Source: Oscillospiraceae bacterium
GTDB lineage: Bacteria; Bacillota; Clostridia; Oscillospirales; Oscillospiraceae
Reading direction: 5' to 3'
DNA length: 34,127 nt
Assembly (NCBI GenBank): GCA_017469115.1
Contig: JAFUGY010000079.1
Coordinates: 1 to 34,127 of the forward strand
Shown piece by piece: positions 1-8,900 of this stretch. Both the position numbers and the translations under genes were made by a program. The notes beneath the pieces were generated by a model. The model saw only the letters and a list, made by a program, of their open reading frames with translations. It was not told where the DNA came from and did no database searches. Every line of letters begins with the position of its first letter. The first letter of the stretch is position 1.

Positions 1-660
1 AGGATCGTTTCGTTCAGGCAGATCGACGTAAGAGGCTTTCAGGGCAATTTCTTTCAGGGGATCAAGAAGCAGTCGATACAGCTTCCTGCAGGAAACGGAC
101 TGGAGATCATCCAGAACTTCGATCCCATTCCCCTGTATGAGGTGATGGAAGGTCTGGGCTACGAGCATTTCACCGAGCAGAAGGGCGCTGCAGAGATCCA
201 CGCATACTTTTATCGCACGGAAGTGAAGCAGGAAGAAAAGGATATTCCGATGCGTCCGGCGGCGCTGACCAACATGCCTCTGATCGATGAGAAGCTGGGT
301 AATATCGCTGTGAACTTCTGGGACCTGACTTGGAATGATGAAAACAGGCATCTACCCTATGAGATCCGGCTGCTGCTTTCCCTGACCAATGCTGTCGGTG
401 CCGGACGGATGCGTCAGGCAACCAGAGAGCTTGTGAAAGCATACATCCACGGTCTGAACAGCGCAGCGCTGGATGACCTATTCGAGCTGCTGGCCTGGAA
501 CCAGGGCATCGGTTATTTCAGTTCCGAAATCGGCCCGTCTACACTGTTTGACGCCTACAAGACCATCAGGAACATGGAGAAACAGGGCAAGGAGCGCAGC
601 GAGATCTGTGAAACGCTTAAAGAGAAGTTCGGTGAAAAGAATCCGGACGTGAAGGTGTGA
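1..660 (+). CDS. DUF2249-like protein with a helical C-terminal domain (5' end missing)
   Basis: The reading frame is open from the first base, so the start lies before the window. The visible part is 219 residues. The N-terminal stretch has the pattern DVRGFQGNF, then GNGLEIIQNFDPIPLYEVM and GLGYEHF. This matches the small alpha/beta fold of DUF2249 (TusA/SirA-like), which usually carries the 'FDPxPLY' motif. The C-terminal ~110 residues are helical (LTNAVGAGRMRQATRELVKA and onward) and loosely resemble the AhpD/carboxymuconolactone decarboxylase bundle, but I see no CxxC redox pair. The biochemical role is unknown; related domain combinations occur in redox or metal-handling proteins. A strong terminator follows 60 bp downstream, so this is the last gene of its unit. 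The domain call is by pattern only. Internal ATGs at 142 and 145 are unlikely starts because homology-like sequence continues upstream. Confidence 0.6.
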   Translation, partial: RIVSFRQIDVRGFQGNFFQGIKKQSIQLPAGNGLEIIQNFDPIPLYEVMEGLGYEHFTEQKGAAEIHAYFYRTEVKQEEKDIPMRPAALTNMPLIDEKLGNIAVNFWDLTWNDENRHLPYEIRLLLSLTNAVGAGRMRQATRELVKAYIHGLNSAALDDLFELLAWNQGIGYFSSEIGPSTLFDAYKTIRNMEKQGKERSEICETLKEKFGEKNPDVKV

Positions 661-721
661 GGTGCGATATAAATGGCACGGAGGTAATTCTTCTTTTTTC
701 TTCATTTAGTGTCTTATTATA

Positions 722-761
722 AAGCCTGCAACTTTCAACGGTACAGTTGCAGGCTTTTTTT
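722..761 (+). terminator. Rho-independent terminator
   Basis: A perfect 12-bp stem, AAGCCTGCAACT (722-733) and AGTTGCAGGCTT (745-756), with an 11-nt loop, runs into a T tract to 761. It ends the transcription unit of the gene closing at 660. Confidence 0.93.
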
Positions 762-801
762 GCAAATGCAATCAATTACCTCATTTTTTTGTTGCAAGTG
801 G

Positions 802-830
802 TTTACATAAATGTTATTATAATCAATAAT
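802..830 (+). promoter_or_regulatory. Candidate sigma-A promoter for the 857 peptide
   Basis: TTTACA (802-807), a 17-bp spacer and AATAAT (825-830) lie just upstream of the AAGGAG site at 843. An overlapping TATAAT (818-823) would need a poorly spaced -35. The call rests on matches to the consensus only. Confidence 0.45.
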
Positions 831-856
831 ATCACCTCTGACAAGGAGAATTCGTC

Positions 857-1006
857 ATGAGAAAGAGGCTTTTCGCCCTTGCATTTTTCTCTATTTTTCT
901 ATTTCCCTTTGCTTCCCTTTCTTTTGCTGAGAGTGCGATCCCAACAATCACAAAAAATCCGACCAGCGAAGCGCCGGCTAAGGCACGAATTTCAAACCAT
1001 CGCTGA
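857..1006 (+). CDS. Small secreted peptide (49 aa) with signal sequence
   Basis: The ATG at 857 follows an AAGGAG ribosome site at the ideal distance. The product starts MRKRLFALAFFSIFLFPF and reaches SLSFAESA: a basic n-region, a hydrophobic core and an A-x-A-like signal peptidase I site near residue 24. Only about 25 residues, rich in Pro, Thr and Ala, remain after cleavage. It ends at TGA, followed at once by an in-frame TAA, and the next gene (1016) is in the same frame nine bases later. Read through, the two would give a plausible single protein: signal peptide, short exported segment, transmembrane helix, cytoplasmic tail. It may be a genuine small peptide translationally coupled to the next gene, or the head of a gene broken by stop mutations. 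Confidence 0.6.
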   Translation: MRKRLFALAFFSIFLFPFASLSFAESAIPTITKNPTSEAPAKARISNHR

Positions 1007-1015
1007 TAAAAGAAA

Positions 1016-1558
1016 ATGGCTATTTTATTGATTGTAATTGCGCTGGTGATCTTTGCAGCGTTGATCATCGTCATGAAGAGAGATGATGATCAAGAACCAA
1101 AAGAACAATGGGCTGATGAAGCGTTGACGGAGGAGGAATCCATTTTGAAGGAACCCTCCCCTATTGCGGAAGACGATTGGATGGCCGAGATATTCGCTGA
1201 TCCACCTGAACCGGCGAAAGGCAGGCATGAAAAAGCCTCCGAACTGCAGAAACAGACGGAGGCAGAAAAACCGCAGAGGAAAACAGAAAACGCTGAAAGC
1301 TCCATTAAACCGGAAAGTGATTTCGATAAAACAATCGTCTATGACCTTGACCGGCTTGAGAAAACGAAAAAAGCAACGAAACCGGAAAAGAAAGTAAAAT
1401 CCGGTACACTGGAAAGTTATCCACCCGAATCGGAAAATTTACAGGAAGAGCCGCTGATTATCTTTGTTCTGGAAGTGATCTGCGGAGTAATCGGGGTTTT
1501 GACTTTCTTTATTGTTGCATTTACCTGGTACGTATACAACAAGAGAAACGGGCTTTAA
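1016..1558 (+). CDS. Two-helix membrane protein with long charged middle, unknown function
   Basis: The 180-aa product opens directly with a transmembrane helix (AILLIVIALVIFAALIIVM, residues 2-20). About 125 residues very rich in Glu and Lys follow, then a second helix near residues 148-172 and a short basic tail. The middle is probably disordered or coiled and is not a domain I recognise. The ATG at 1016 has no convincing ribosome site (upstream is TGATAAAAGAAA). It shares frame with the signal-peptide ORF ending at 1006, so translation may depend on reinitiation after that stop. The frame's first helix follows the exported peptide as a stop-transfer segment would. Function cannot be assigned; the coding call rests on frame length, composition and clean helices. 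Confidence 0.6.
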   Translation: MAILLIVIALVIFAALIIVMKRDDDQEPKEQWADEALTEEESILKEPSPIAEDDWMAEIFADPPEPAKGRHEKASELQKQTEAEKPQRKTENAESSIKPESDFDKTIVYDLDRLEKTKKATKPEKKVKSGTLESYPPESENLQEEPLIIFVLEVICGVIGVLTFFIVAFTWYVYNKRNGL

Positions 1559-1842
1559 GCCTATGAGCAATGTGCAATGAGCCTGTGAAGAACTAAAAAA
1601 GAAACGGCAAGAAATTACAGTTGTTCCTGGGATATACACTCAGAGTCCAATTCCGAGTCGTACATCACATATGTCTTATATAATTATATAAGCCATTGGG
1701 GAAATTACTTATCACTCCCTCAGTCAGCTTACGCTGACAGCTCCCTCGGGGAGGGAGCCAGGGCATAAAAACTGAGAAAAAATGTACGGACAGTGATCAA
1801 CATCGGATTGCCCATTGTAATCAGACAGGAAAACACAGAACG
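1559..1842. other. Intergenic region with palindromic repeat
   Basis: About 280 bp with no credible gene. It holds the double palindrome listed at 1711-1760 and AT-rich sequence around 1670-1690. I see no confident promoter for the downstream kinase. Confidence 0.6.
1711..1760. repeat. Double-palindrome intergenic repeat
   Basis: Two adjacent hairpins: GTCAGC/GCTGAC (723-728 and 733-738 after 1000) and GCTCCCTC/GAGGGAGC (1740-1747 and 1751-1758), preceded by CTCCCTCA. From memory this 'CTCCCTCAGTCA...TGACAGCTCCCTC' pattern is a common dispersed repeat in gut Clostridia. No second copy is present in this window. Confidence 0.6.
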
Positions 1843-3216
1843 GTGGGGAGCAAAGTGGAGAAATCAGCAGCAAATAAGGCCATCGGCCTCGACATCGGGA
1901 CGACGACGATCAGCGCCGTCGTCATAGAAGGAAGAAGCGGCACCGTATTGGAAAGCCGCACCGTTTCAAACAACAGCTTTCTGCCAAACCGGCAGGAATG
2001 GGAAAAGGCACAGGATGCAAACCTGATTATTGAGAAAGTGAAACGGGTGCTGGAGGAACTGCTGGAGAAGCACGATGACATAAGCGTAATCGGGCTGACG
2101 GGGCAGATGCACGGCATCGTCTACACCGGGAGTCACGGTGAGCCGGTAAGCCCGCTTTTCACCTGGCAGGACAGACGGGGCATCCTCCCCTGCTTTGACG
2201 GGAAAAGCATCTGCTCTTTGCTGGAGGAGCGCAACGGCATCAAAGCCTTTACGGGATACGGCCTCGTAACGCATCTGTATCACTGCCTCAACGGGAGTGT
2301 GCCGGAGAGTGCGGAGAGCTTCTGCACCATCGGAGATGCCGTTGGCATGGCCCTCACCGGAAGAACAAAGCCGCTGATGCACAGCAGCAATGCCGCAAGC
2401 CTCGGCTTATTTGACACGGAAGCGAATTGTTTTCTCTCCTCTGTTCTGCGGGAATACGGCGCAGAAGAGAACATGCTGCCGGACGTCACACCTGACTATA
2501 CCTACATCGGCACCTATCGGGGAACCCCGGTTTGCTCGGCAATCGGCGACAATCAGGCGAGCTTTCTCGGCACCGTGCGGGATGCGGAAGACACGATTCT
2601 CGTCAACATGGGCACGGGCGGGCAGATCTCCGTTTTCTCCCGTGCCCTGTGCAAAGCACCGGGAATTGAGGCGAGGCCCATCTTCCGAGATGCCTATTTG
2701 CTGGTAGGGTCTTCTCTCTGCGGGGGAAGAGCTTATGCCGTGGTGAAAGAATTCTTTCAGAAGTTTGCACAAGCTGCCGGCCTGCCTGAGCTTGACGTGT
2801 ATGCCGTGATGGCTCACCTGTTGGAGACAGAGAAAAAACCGCCAGACAGCCTGCAGGTAAGCACGCTGTTTGACGGCACACGAGCCGATCCCGCTCTGCG
2901 CGGCAGCATCGGCAATATCAGTGTGGAAAACTTTACCCCGGCCAACCTGATTGACGGGGTCCTCTCCGGGATGGCAGAAGAGCTGTATCAGTATTACAGC
3001 AGCATCCAAAAAGAGACGGGGCTGGAGAGAAGCAGGCTCCTCGCCTCGGGCAACGGTTTGCGGAAAAACGTCTTCTTACAGCAAAAGATGAGCGAGCGGT
3101 TTGGGATGCCGCTGACGGTTTCGGAGCAAATTGAGGAAGCTGCCTGCGGCGCGGCGCTGGCAGGGCTCGCAGCGGTGGGAGCAAAAACGGTGGATGAGCT
3201 TGTGGGCTCGAAATAA
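1843..3216 (+). CDS. FGGY-family carbohydrate kinase, sedoheptulokinase-like
   Basis: The protein phosphorylates a sugar or sugar-like substrate with ATP in the cytoplasm. It carries the N-terminal phosphate-binding motif GLDIGTTTISAVV (about residues 15-27), TGQMHGIVY (86-94, a substrate-side motif shared by xylulokinase and sedoheptulokinase) and GDNQASFLG (235-243), whose Asp236 is the expected catalytic base. A second ATP-binding segment, NMGTGGQISV, follows. At 457 aa it is near the short end of FGGY kinases (450-520). The C-terminal adenosine-side motif appears as LASGNGLRKN and EEAACGAALAG. The start is uncertain: GTG at 1843 has little ribosome site, while GTG at 1855 has GGGGAG just upstream, spaced a little tightly. 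It is convergent with a GH31 glycosidase, which suggests but does not prove a shared sugar pathway. The exact substrate is not readable here. Confidence 0.85.
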   Translation: MGSKVEKSAANKAIGLDIGTTTISAVVIEGRSGTVLESRTVSNNSFLPNRQEWEKAQDANLIIEKVKRVLEELLEKHDDISVIGLTGQMHGIVYTGSHGEPVSPLFTWQDRRGILPCFDGKSICSLLEERNGIKAFTGYGLVTHLYHCLNGSVPESAESFCTIGDAVGMALTGRTKPLMHSSNAASLGLFDTEANCFLSSVLREYGAEENMLPDVTPDYTYIGTYRGTPVCSAIGDNQASFLGTVRDAEDTILVNMGTGGQISVFSRALCKAPGIEARPIFRDAYLLVGSSLCGGRAYAVVKEFFQKFAQAAGLPELDVYAVMAHLLETEKKPPDSLQVSTLFDGTRADPALRGSIGNISVENFTPANLIDGVLSGMAEELYQYYSSIQKETGLERSRLLASGNGLRKNVFLQQKMSERFGMPLTVSEQIEEAACGAALAGLAAVGAKTVDELVGSK

Positions 3217-3314
3217 GTGCGATGCAAGCTGCTCGCGCGAGACGACATGAAGCCTCGATTTCGGTGCTGATTCGCGAGCTTAATTATGATTTTGAGCTTG
3301 TGTGCTCGAGATAA
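3196..3314 (+). repeat. 21-bp imperfect direct repeat bracketing repeat copy 1
   Basis: The last 21 bases of the kinase gene (3196-3216, GAGCTTGTGGGCTCGAAATAA) and 3294-3314 differ at only two positions. The second copy re-encodes the same C-terminal residues and stop. The enclosed 77 bp is the interspersed repeat. Confidence 0.7.
3217..3293 (+). repeat. Interspersed repeat family, copy 1
   Basis: It begins at the base after the kinase stop codon: GTGCGATGCAAGCTGCTCGC, then a variable middle, then TTCGCGAGCT. Inverted arms are GCTCGCG (3231-3237) and CGCGAGC (3273-3279). Copies of the same block occur at 5874, 9207, 11598, 15376 and 19173. A near-exact 21-bp direct repeat flanks this copy (3196-3216 and 3294-3314). 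Confidence 0.8.
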
Positions 3315-3316
3315 CA

Positions 3317-5812
3317 TTAGATCCCGATCAGGTCAAAGTCTTCAAAAGAGACGGTGAGGGTATAATCTCGCTTCGGATTGGGGTATTTGATGAGAACCGC
3401 CTTTTTCGTCTGGCTGTAATACCAGCCGGTTTCGGCCGCCTCAAACTGACGGCGGTTCAGATAGTGCGCAAGTTTTTCCCTTCTGAGCATGACGCCGTAA
3501 GGGCAGCGGGCAGGGCAAATCATTTCAACGGTTACGGTTTCAACCGTGTCACGGTACTCCCCTTCGGATGTAAACGCCACGGTGACGACCTCCTGCCCGC
3601 TCATGCGGATATGCGTTTTTCGGAAGCCGTTTTTCTGATAATCGTTTGAGACGCCGTCATCATCATAAAGCGTATAGGAGCGATCCTCGCCCGGAGCGAG
3701 AATCAGACGGAGATCGGTGACAGGGTCACGCTCCATATTCCGGATTGCATTCTCTGCCAGAGGCAGGATGGCGCCTTCCCGGAGGAAGAGCGGAATCGAC
3801 TCCAGCGTTACGGACACTTCAATCGTCTGCCCGCCTTCATAACAGCGGAAGGAATTCTGCCAATCATACCACTTACAGCCTGCCGGAAGGTAGACTGTTT
3901 TTGTTTTCGCGCCCTTTACAAGTACGTTTGCAACCAGCAGATCCCGGCCGAAGAGAAAGGTGAAACTCTCATCATAGACGTTGGGATCATCCTGAAACTC
4001 ACAGACGAGGGCGCGCATGATGGGCATGCCGGTTTGAGATGCCTCATATTCGGCAGAATAGAGATACGGTGTGAGCCGGTAGCGGAAGCGGATTGCCTCG
4101 CGGATGATGGGCGTGACCCGGGAATACATCCATGGCTCGGTGACGGAATTGTCGTTATTGGCGGAATGGATGGAGAAACGCGGCTGGAAAATGCCGTTCT
4201 GCACCCAGCGGACAAACAGCTCCTCTTCTGGGGCCGGGCCGGCAAAGCCCCCGATATCGGCACCGTCATTCGGTTGGCCGGAAAGGCCCATGCCGGTGAT
4301 CATCGGGATGTTATATTGCAGAGTCTCCCAGCAGGTATAGTTATCACCGCACCAGTTTTGCGCATAATGCTGAATGCCGGAACCGCCGCTGCGGCAGACG
4401 ATATAAGGGCGTGCCCCGGGATGCAGTTCGCGAATGGCTTCAGATGAGAGAAAACACATGAGGTTGCTCATGAGCGGCTTCAGCGCGCCGATGGTGGATC
4501 CCTTCCCGTCAAAGCTGACGGAGGAATCCTGATCGAGAAGGCTGTCGTATTCACAGTTGTCATTCCAGACAGAGTCGGTGCCGTGAGAAAGAAGCGCCTC
4601 CTTCAAAAGGGCTTTCCAAAGCTTGCGAGCCTGCGGGTCGGTGAAATCCCAGAAGACCCCCTGCCCTCCCCACCATCGGCCGACAGCCGGCAGGGTGGGG
4701 TTTTTGCTGTCTTTCACGAAGACGTTTTGCGTCTTCCACTCCTCAAAACGGGGATGACACAGCAGGACTCCGGGTTTGACATTCGGCACAACCGGTGCGC
4801 CTTTCTCCTGCATGGCCGCAAAAAAGCGGTCGGGATTTGGGAAGCGTTCCCGATTCCAGGTGAAGCAGCAGCGCTTGCCGGCAACGCTTGTATAGCCGGA
4901 GGAGAGATGAAACCCGTCAAGGGGAAAGCCCTCTTCCCGAACGTTGTCGACAAAGGATAAGACAGCTGCGTCGCTGTTCTCCGGAAGCTCGGCATAGTAC
5001 ATGGAAGAGCCCTGATAGCCAAGAGCACGCTTCGGCAGAAGGGCCGGACGGCCCGTCAGAAGGGTATAATGATCGAGAATGGTTTGGATGGAATTGCCGC
5101 CCAGGAGGAAGAGATCGATATCACCGCCGTCAGCGCGCCAGGTCGTGTAGAGCGGCCAGTAATTGCTCTTTTCCCGCCCCAGATTGAAGACGGACTCATG
5201 GAAGTTATGGTAAAAAAGGCCGACGGCTTTGCCGGTTTTCCGCCTGAGCTGCAGATAGAACGGGATGTGTTTATAGAGGGTGTCGGTCCTCCGGGGATCA
5301 TATCCGAAGGCATCGGTTGCACGCTGGACGACGGTTTCTCTGTTTTTGTTGAGATTGCCGCCCTTTTCGCCGAAGCCGTAAAAACAATCGTCCTCCTCCA
5401 TGCGGCTGTAATGGGTAATGCGCCGGTTGGCATCGAGGGTGAAGGAATTGCCCGCAAGGGAGGCATAGACTTCGGTGCCCTCTTTGTCAAAAAGGCGGAT
5501 GCAGAAAGGATCTTTCTCCAGCACAAGGCGAAGAGACGACGTTGCGAAAACAAGAGCATCGTCCGATTCCTCCACTACCGGGTTGACGGGAGGTATGCGG
5601 GTACGATCGTTAGGGAAAAGGAAATCCAGCCGGTCTTCCCACGCGGTGAGCGCGAGAGCATAGGATTCCTCGGCAAACTCTTTGCGGAAGGAAGCGCGGA
5701 GGCGAATGATTTCATCCGTCAGGAAGGTGAGCATGATGTCGGGCGCATCGGTATGAATGAGGCATGAAGCGCCATAGCGCTCCATGCTTATTACTTTAGA
5801 GCAAATATCCAT
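3317..5812 (-). CDS. GH31 family alpha-glycosidase
   Basis: A cytoplasmic retaining alpha-glycosidase of glycoside hydrolase family 31 (831 aa, no signal peptide). The N-terminal beta-sandwich (to about 240) contains the usual DDCFYGFGEKGGNLNK segment. The TIM barrel carries the expected nucleophile Asp418 in SVWNDNCEYD and acid/base Asp490 in WCGDNYTCW, both in normal spacing, followed by GMGLSGQPNDGADIGGFAG. C-terminal beta domains follow (YLPAGCKWYDW, PLFLREGAILPL). The nucleophile motif reads NDNCE rather than the classical DMNE, pointing to a subgroup and perhaps an unusual specificity. The ATG at 5812 has a GGAGT site five bases upstream. A perfect palindrome (5831-5858) sits just above that. 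Its stop converges on the sugar-kinase gene. Substrate (glucoside, xyloside or other) cannot be told from motifs alone. Confidence 0.93.
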   Translation of the reverse strand: MDICSKVISMERYGASCLIHTDAPDIMLTFLTDEIIRLRASFRKEFAEESYALALTAWEDRLDFLFPNDRTRIPPVNPVVEESDDALVFATSSLRLVLEKDPFCIRLFDKEGTEVYASLAGNSFTLDANRRITHYSRMEEDDCFYGFGEKGGNLNKNRETVVQRATDAFGYDPRRTDTLYKHIPFYLQLRRKTGKAVGLFYHNFHESVFNLGREKSNYWPLYTTWRADGGDIDLFLLGGNSIQTILDHYTLLTGRPALLPKRALGYQGSSMYYAELPENSDAAVLSFVDNVREEGFPLDGFHLSSGYTSVAGKRCCFTWNRERFPNPDRFFAAMQEKGAPVVPNVKPGVLLCHPRFEEWKTQNVFVKDSKNPTLPAVGRWWGGQGVFWDFTDPQARKLWKALLKEALLSHGTDSVWNDNCEYDSLLDQDSSVSFDGKGSTIGALKPLMSNLMCFLSSEAIRELHPGARPYIVCRSGGSGIQHYAQNWCGDNYTCWETLQYNIPMITGMGLSGQPNDGADIGGFAGPAPEEELFVRWVQNGIFQPRFSIHSANNDNSVTEPWMYSRVTPIIREAIRFRYRLTPYLYSAEYEASQTGMPIMRALVCEFQDDPNVYDESFTFLFGRDLLVANVLVKGAKTKTVYLPAGCKWYDWQNSFRCYEGGQTIEVSVTLESIPLFLREGAILPLAENAIRNMERDPVTDLRLILAPGEDRSYTLYDDDGVSNDYQKNGFRKTHIRMSGQEVVTVAFTSEGEYRDTVETVTVEMICPARCPYGVMLRREKLAHYLNRRQFEAAETGWYYSQTKKAVLIKYPNPKRDYTLTVSFEDFDLIGI

Positions 5813-5830
5813 GGAATACTCCTGATTATA

Positions 5831-5858
5831 ACATCCGGCATTGTATGATGCCGGATGT
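5831..5858. promoter_or_regulatory. Perfect 10-bp palindrome in front of the GH31 gene
   Basis: ACATCCGGCA (5831-5840) and TGCCGGATGT (5849-5858) have an 8-nt loop. It lies about 10 bp upstream of the GH31 ribosome site on the minus strand. There is no strong T tract in either direction, so it may be a leader hairpin or an operator rather than a terminator. Confidence 0.5.
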
Positions 5859-5873
5859 GTTATTGGGGGACTA

Positions 5874-5991
5874 TACGACGTACTGTGTGCACTGCAAGCT
5901 GCTCGCGAGACAACATGTTACCTCGCCTTTGGTGCTCTGCTCGCGAGCTGAAGACGAGGAAAATCGAGAAAAAAGAACCGTCCCCATTTCT
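5874..5991 (+). repeat. Interspersed repeat family, copy 2
   Basis: A long-form copy: TACGACGTACTGTGTGCACT, GCAAGCTGCTCGCG, the variable middle, CTCGCGAGCTGAAGACG and a tail ending AAAAAAGAACCGTCCCCATT. Its tail end lies against the stop codon (5992-5994) of the c-di-GMP protein on the minus strand. Confidence 0.85.
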
Positions 5992-8900
5992 TCATTCCCC
6001 GAAGATGGCGCAGCCTTTTCTGCCGGCCTGTTTCACCCGGTAAAGGGCAGTATCTGCATCGTTGAAAATGTCACTCTGGGGATTCTTCCGGTCGGAGAAG
6101 GCGACGCCGACGCTCAGGGAAACAGGCGGAAGGTCGTCTTTCGGATTGGAAAGAATGTCATTGGCACGTTTGATTTTATCGCGCACCAGCTGCTGCATGG
6201 TGCTGTTGGAACGCGTCATCACGACGACGAACTCATCCCCGCCGAACCGGCAGATAATATCCACCGAGCGAAAGCTGTGCTGCAGCACTTCAGCGACGCG
6301 GCGAAGCACTCTGTCACCGATGGCATGGCCATATTGATCATTGACCTGTTTGAAGTGATCCACATCCACAATCAGAAAGGCCATATGCTCGGTATCGACA
6401 TTCTGGATGAGAATGTCAAACGCGTTGCGGTTGTTGAGGCCGGTGAGCGTATCGCGGAAGGCCTCTTTGCGCAGCTCTTCGCGGGCATTGTTGTTTGCCT
6501 CCAGAATTTCATTATACGTCTGGGCAACGAACTGCAGTTCTGCCGCGCCGATCGGCGGGATGCTCTCCTGCGCTTTCATCTTCTCCACCATAATGGAGAG
6601 GGGCCGGCGGATCTGGCTGCGGATGACGGAGACAAAGCCCGTAACCACCAACAGGAAGAGGACGACGAAAAACGTCTGCACATGCATAAGACGTGACATC
6701 CGGTCTGACGCCGTTACAAGCTCCCGGCGGGTGGTTTGAATCAGGGCCTCGGTACAGTTATCCACATTTTCGCGGATTCGGGATTTGACAGCCATGTAAT
6801 TGCTTTCAAACACGAGAGTCTCCGCCCTGTTGTGCAATTCGGATTTGGTCAGCTTCTGTTCTTCAGCTGTCAGCTCGATGGCCGAGATCGCTTCGGGGAT
6901 GAGACTGCTGTCATAATCCCCAGCTTCCAGCGTAAGGCGCATGGCATGGTACTCGGTGTTCACCAGGTTATTGGAGAGTTCCAGAGCAGTGTTCAGGCTT
7001 CCGATAGCGCTGTTGTCGGAGCCAAAGAGGGCTTCCATCGTTTCCACGGCATGGTCGCGGCGGCGAGTACTTTCCAGTTCTTCAAAGAAGTCTTCCAGGT
7101 AAGAGATCTCTCCCGTCACGACAAAACTGCGGACCTGGTCGGTCAGATAATCGGAACCGGTTTCCATCTCTGTGGCAGCCAGCTGCGCGGCGATATACCT
7201 GTCGCTCGCCTGCTCCATACGCTCATAACCGCGAGTGACGGCTATGTCCGACACGAAAAGCGCAATTGCCGCGAGAACCCCAAGCACGGAAAAGAGGATA
7301 TTGGTATGCCGAAGCTGAAGCGCCGAACTTGAAACCTTGGTTTTCCCTGCCGGGCCACCGCTCTCCCCGTTCTTTTCCTCATCGGGCGGCAAAGGCAGCG
7401 ATGCAGCTTCCTGCTTTTCCAAAAGGGCTTCCTTGGCGGATGCAAAGCGGTCTGCCTCGGTGACAGCATTCTTCATAGCCTCTTTTTTCTGGAGGATGAA
7501 GGCTTCAAAATCCTTTGCCGGGACAGGTCTTGAGAAGAAATAGCCCTGAATAATGTCACAGCCGAGATGGCGGAGCGTGTCGAGCTGGTGTTCGGTTTCG
7601 ACCCCTTCGGCCACTACGGGCACCGAAAGGAGTTTGGCAATCTGGATGACCACCTCGAGCATATGGGTGTTGCCGCCCTCTTTGAAAGCGCTGCGGATGA
7701 ACTGCATATCAAGCTTGAGGGCGTCGATGGGCAAGGAAGAGAGCATATTCAGGGAGGAATAGCCGGTGCCGAAATCGTCCATCTCGATGAAGAAGCCGAA
7801 CTCCCGAAGCTTGCTTACCGTTTCAATAATCTGCGCGGAATCCTGCGTATAGGCGGACTCGGTCACCTCCAGCATCAGGTCGGATGCGGAAAGGTTGTTT
7901 TCAAAGAGAATGGTCTTCATGATGTTGATCAGGTTGGGATCGTACAGATCAACACGGGAAACATTCACCGAAATGGGCACGGCAAAACCGAATTCATCCT
8001 TCCAGCGGCGCACCTGTTTGGCCGTTTCCCTCCAGACGAATTCATCCAGGCGCTGGATGAGACCGTTCTCTTCAAACAGCGGGACGAAAATGCCCGGAGA
8101 AATCATGCCGAGATCCGGATGTACCCAGCGCACCAGCGCCTCGGCACTGGTCAGGATGGGGGTATCGGGGCGAACGTCAAATTTGGGCTGGTAGTAGACG
8201 ATGAACTGATTATCGGCAATGGCAGCCGGGAAGCTTTCAATCAGCTGCTCGGCATAGAGCTCACGTTCGTGCATGTTGCTGTCGTAAAAGCCGATGGGGT
8301 TGGTGAAGCTGCCCTTTACCGTATTGGCCGCCATTTTGGCACGGTCAAACCGGCGCTCTATCTCAATGCTTTTATCGACATTGGAATAAACACCCATGCG
8401 CAGCCTCACACGGTTGTCCGCCGATTTGTCTCCGGTGAGACCGACGGAGGCATTTTCCAGAATGGCTTTATAGTCATTGCGGTGCGGGCAATAGACCAGG
8501 AAAGAATCCGCCTCCCGCCGGCTGACGATGCCGCCGGAGTCCTGCACAATTTCACGAACCTTTTCCCCGATCCGGACGAGCACCTCGTCGCCGTAGGCTT
8601 TGCCGTAGCGCTCGTTAATCGAATGGAAATGGTTGATATCCAGCAGGATCGCATCCATCTCGGTATCGCGATGGAACTGATCATACTGCTCGGCATAGCG
8701 GAAGAAGAATTCCTTGTTGTAAAGGCCGGTGAGCGGATCCCGCTCGGTTGAGGCAAGGGTCTCGCGGTCTTCATTGAATTCTATGGTGCGCTGGACGCGA
8801 GCCAGCACCACCCCCGCATCTGGATAGGGCTTGGGAATAAAGTCGATAGCGCCGAGCTTCAGGCTTTCAATTTCGGCCGACTGCTCGGAAGTGATGACGA

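Noticed and set aside
1004-1009. Stop-codon readthrough or selenocysteine at TGA
   Set aside because: TGA is followed at once by in-frame TAA and no SECIS-like hairpin is evident, so continuous translation is unlikely.
5825-5853. TATAAT just upstream of the GH31 gene as a promoter -10
   Set aside because: It lies so close to the start that transcription would begin at or within the ribosome site, and no -35 box is found.
7567-8751. 394-aa open frame antisense to the c-di-GMP protein
   Set aside because: Lies within the EAL and GGDEF coding region on the other strand; no motif, no ribosome site.
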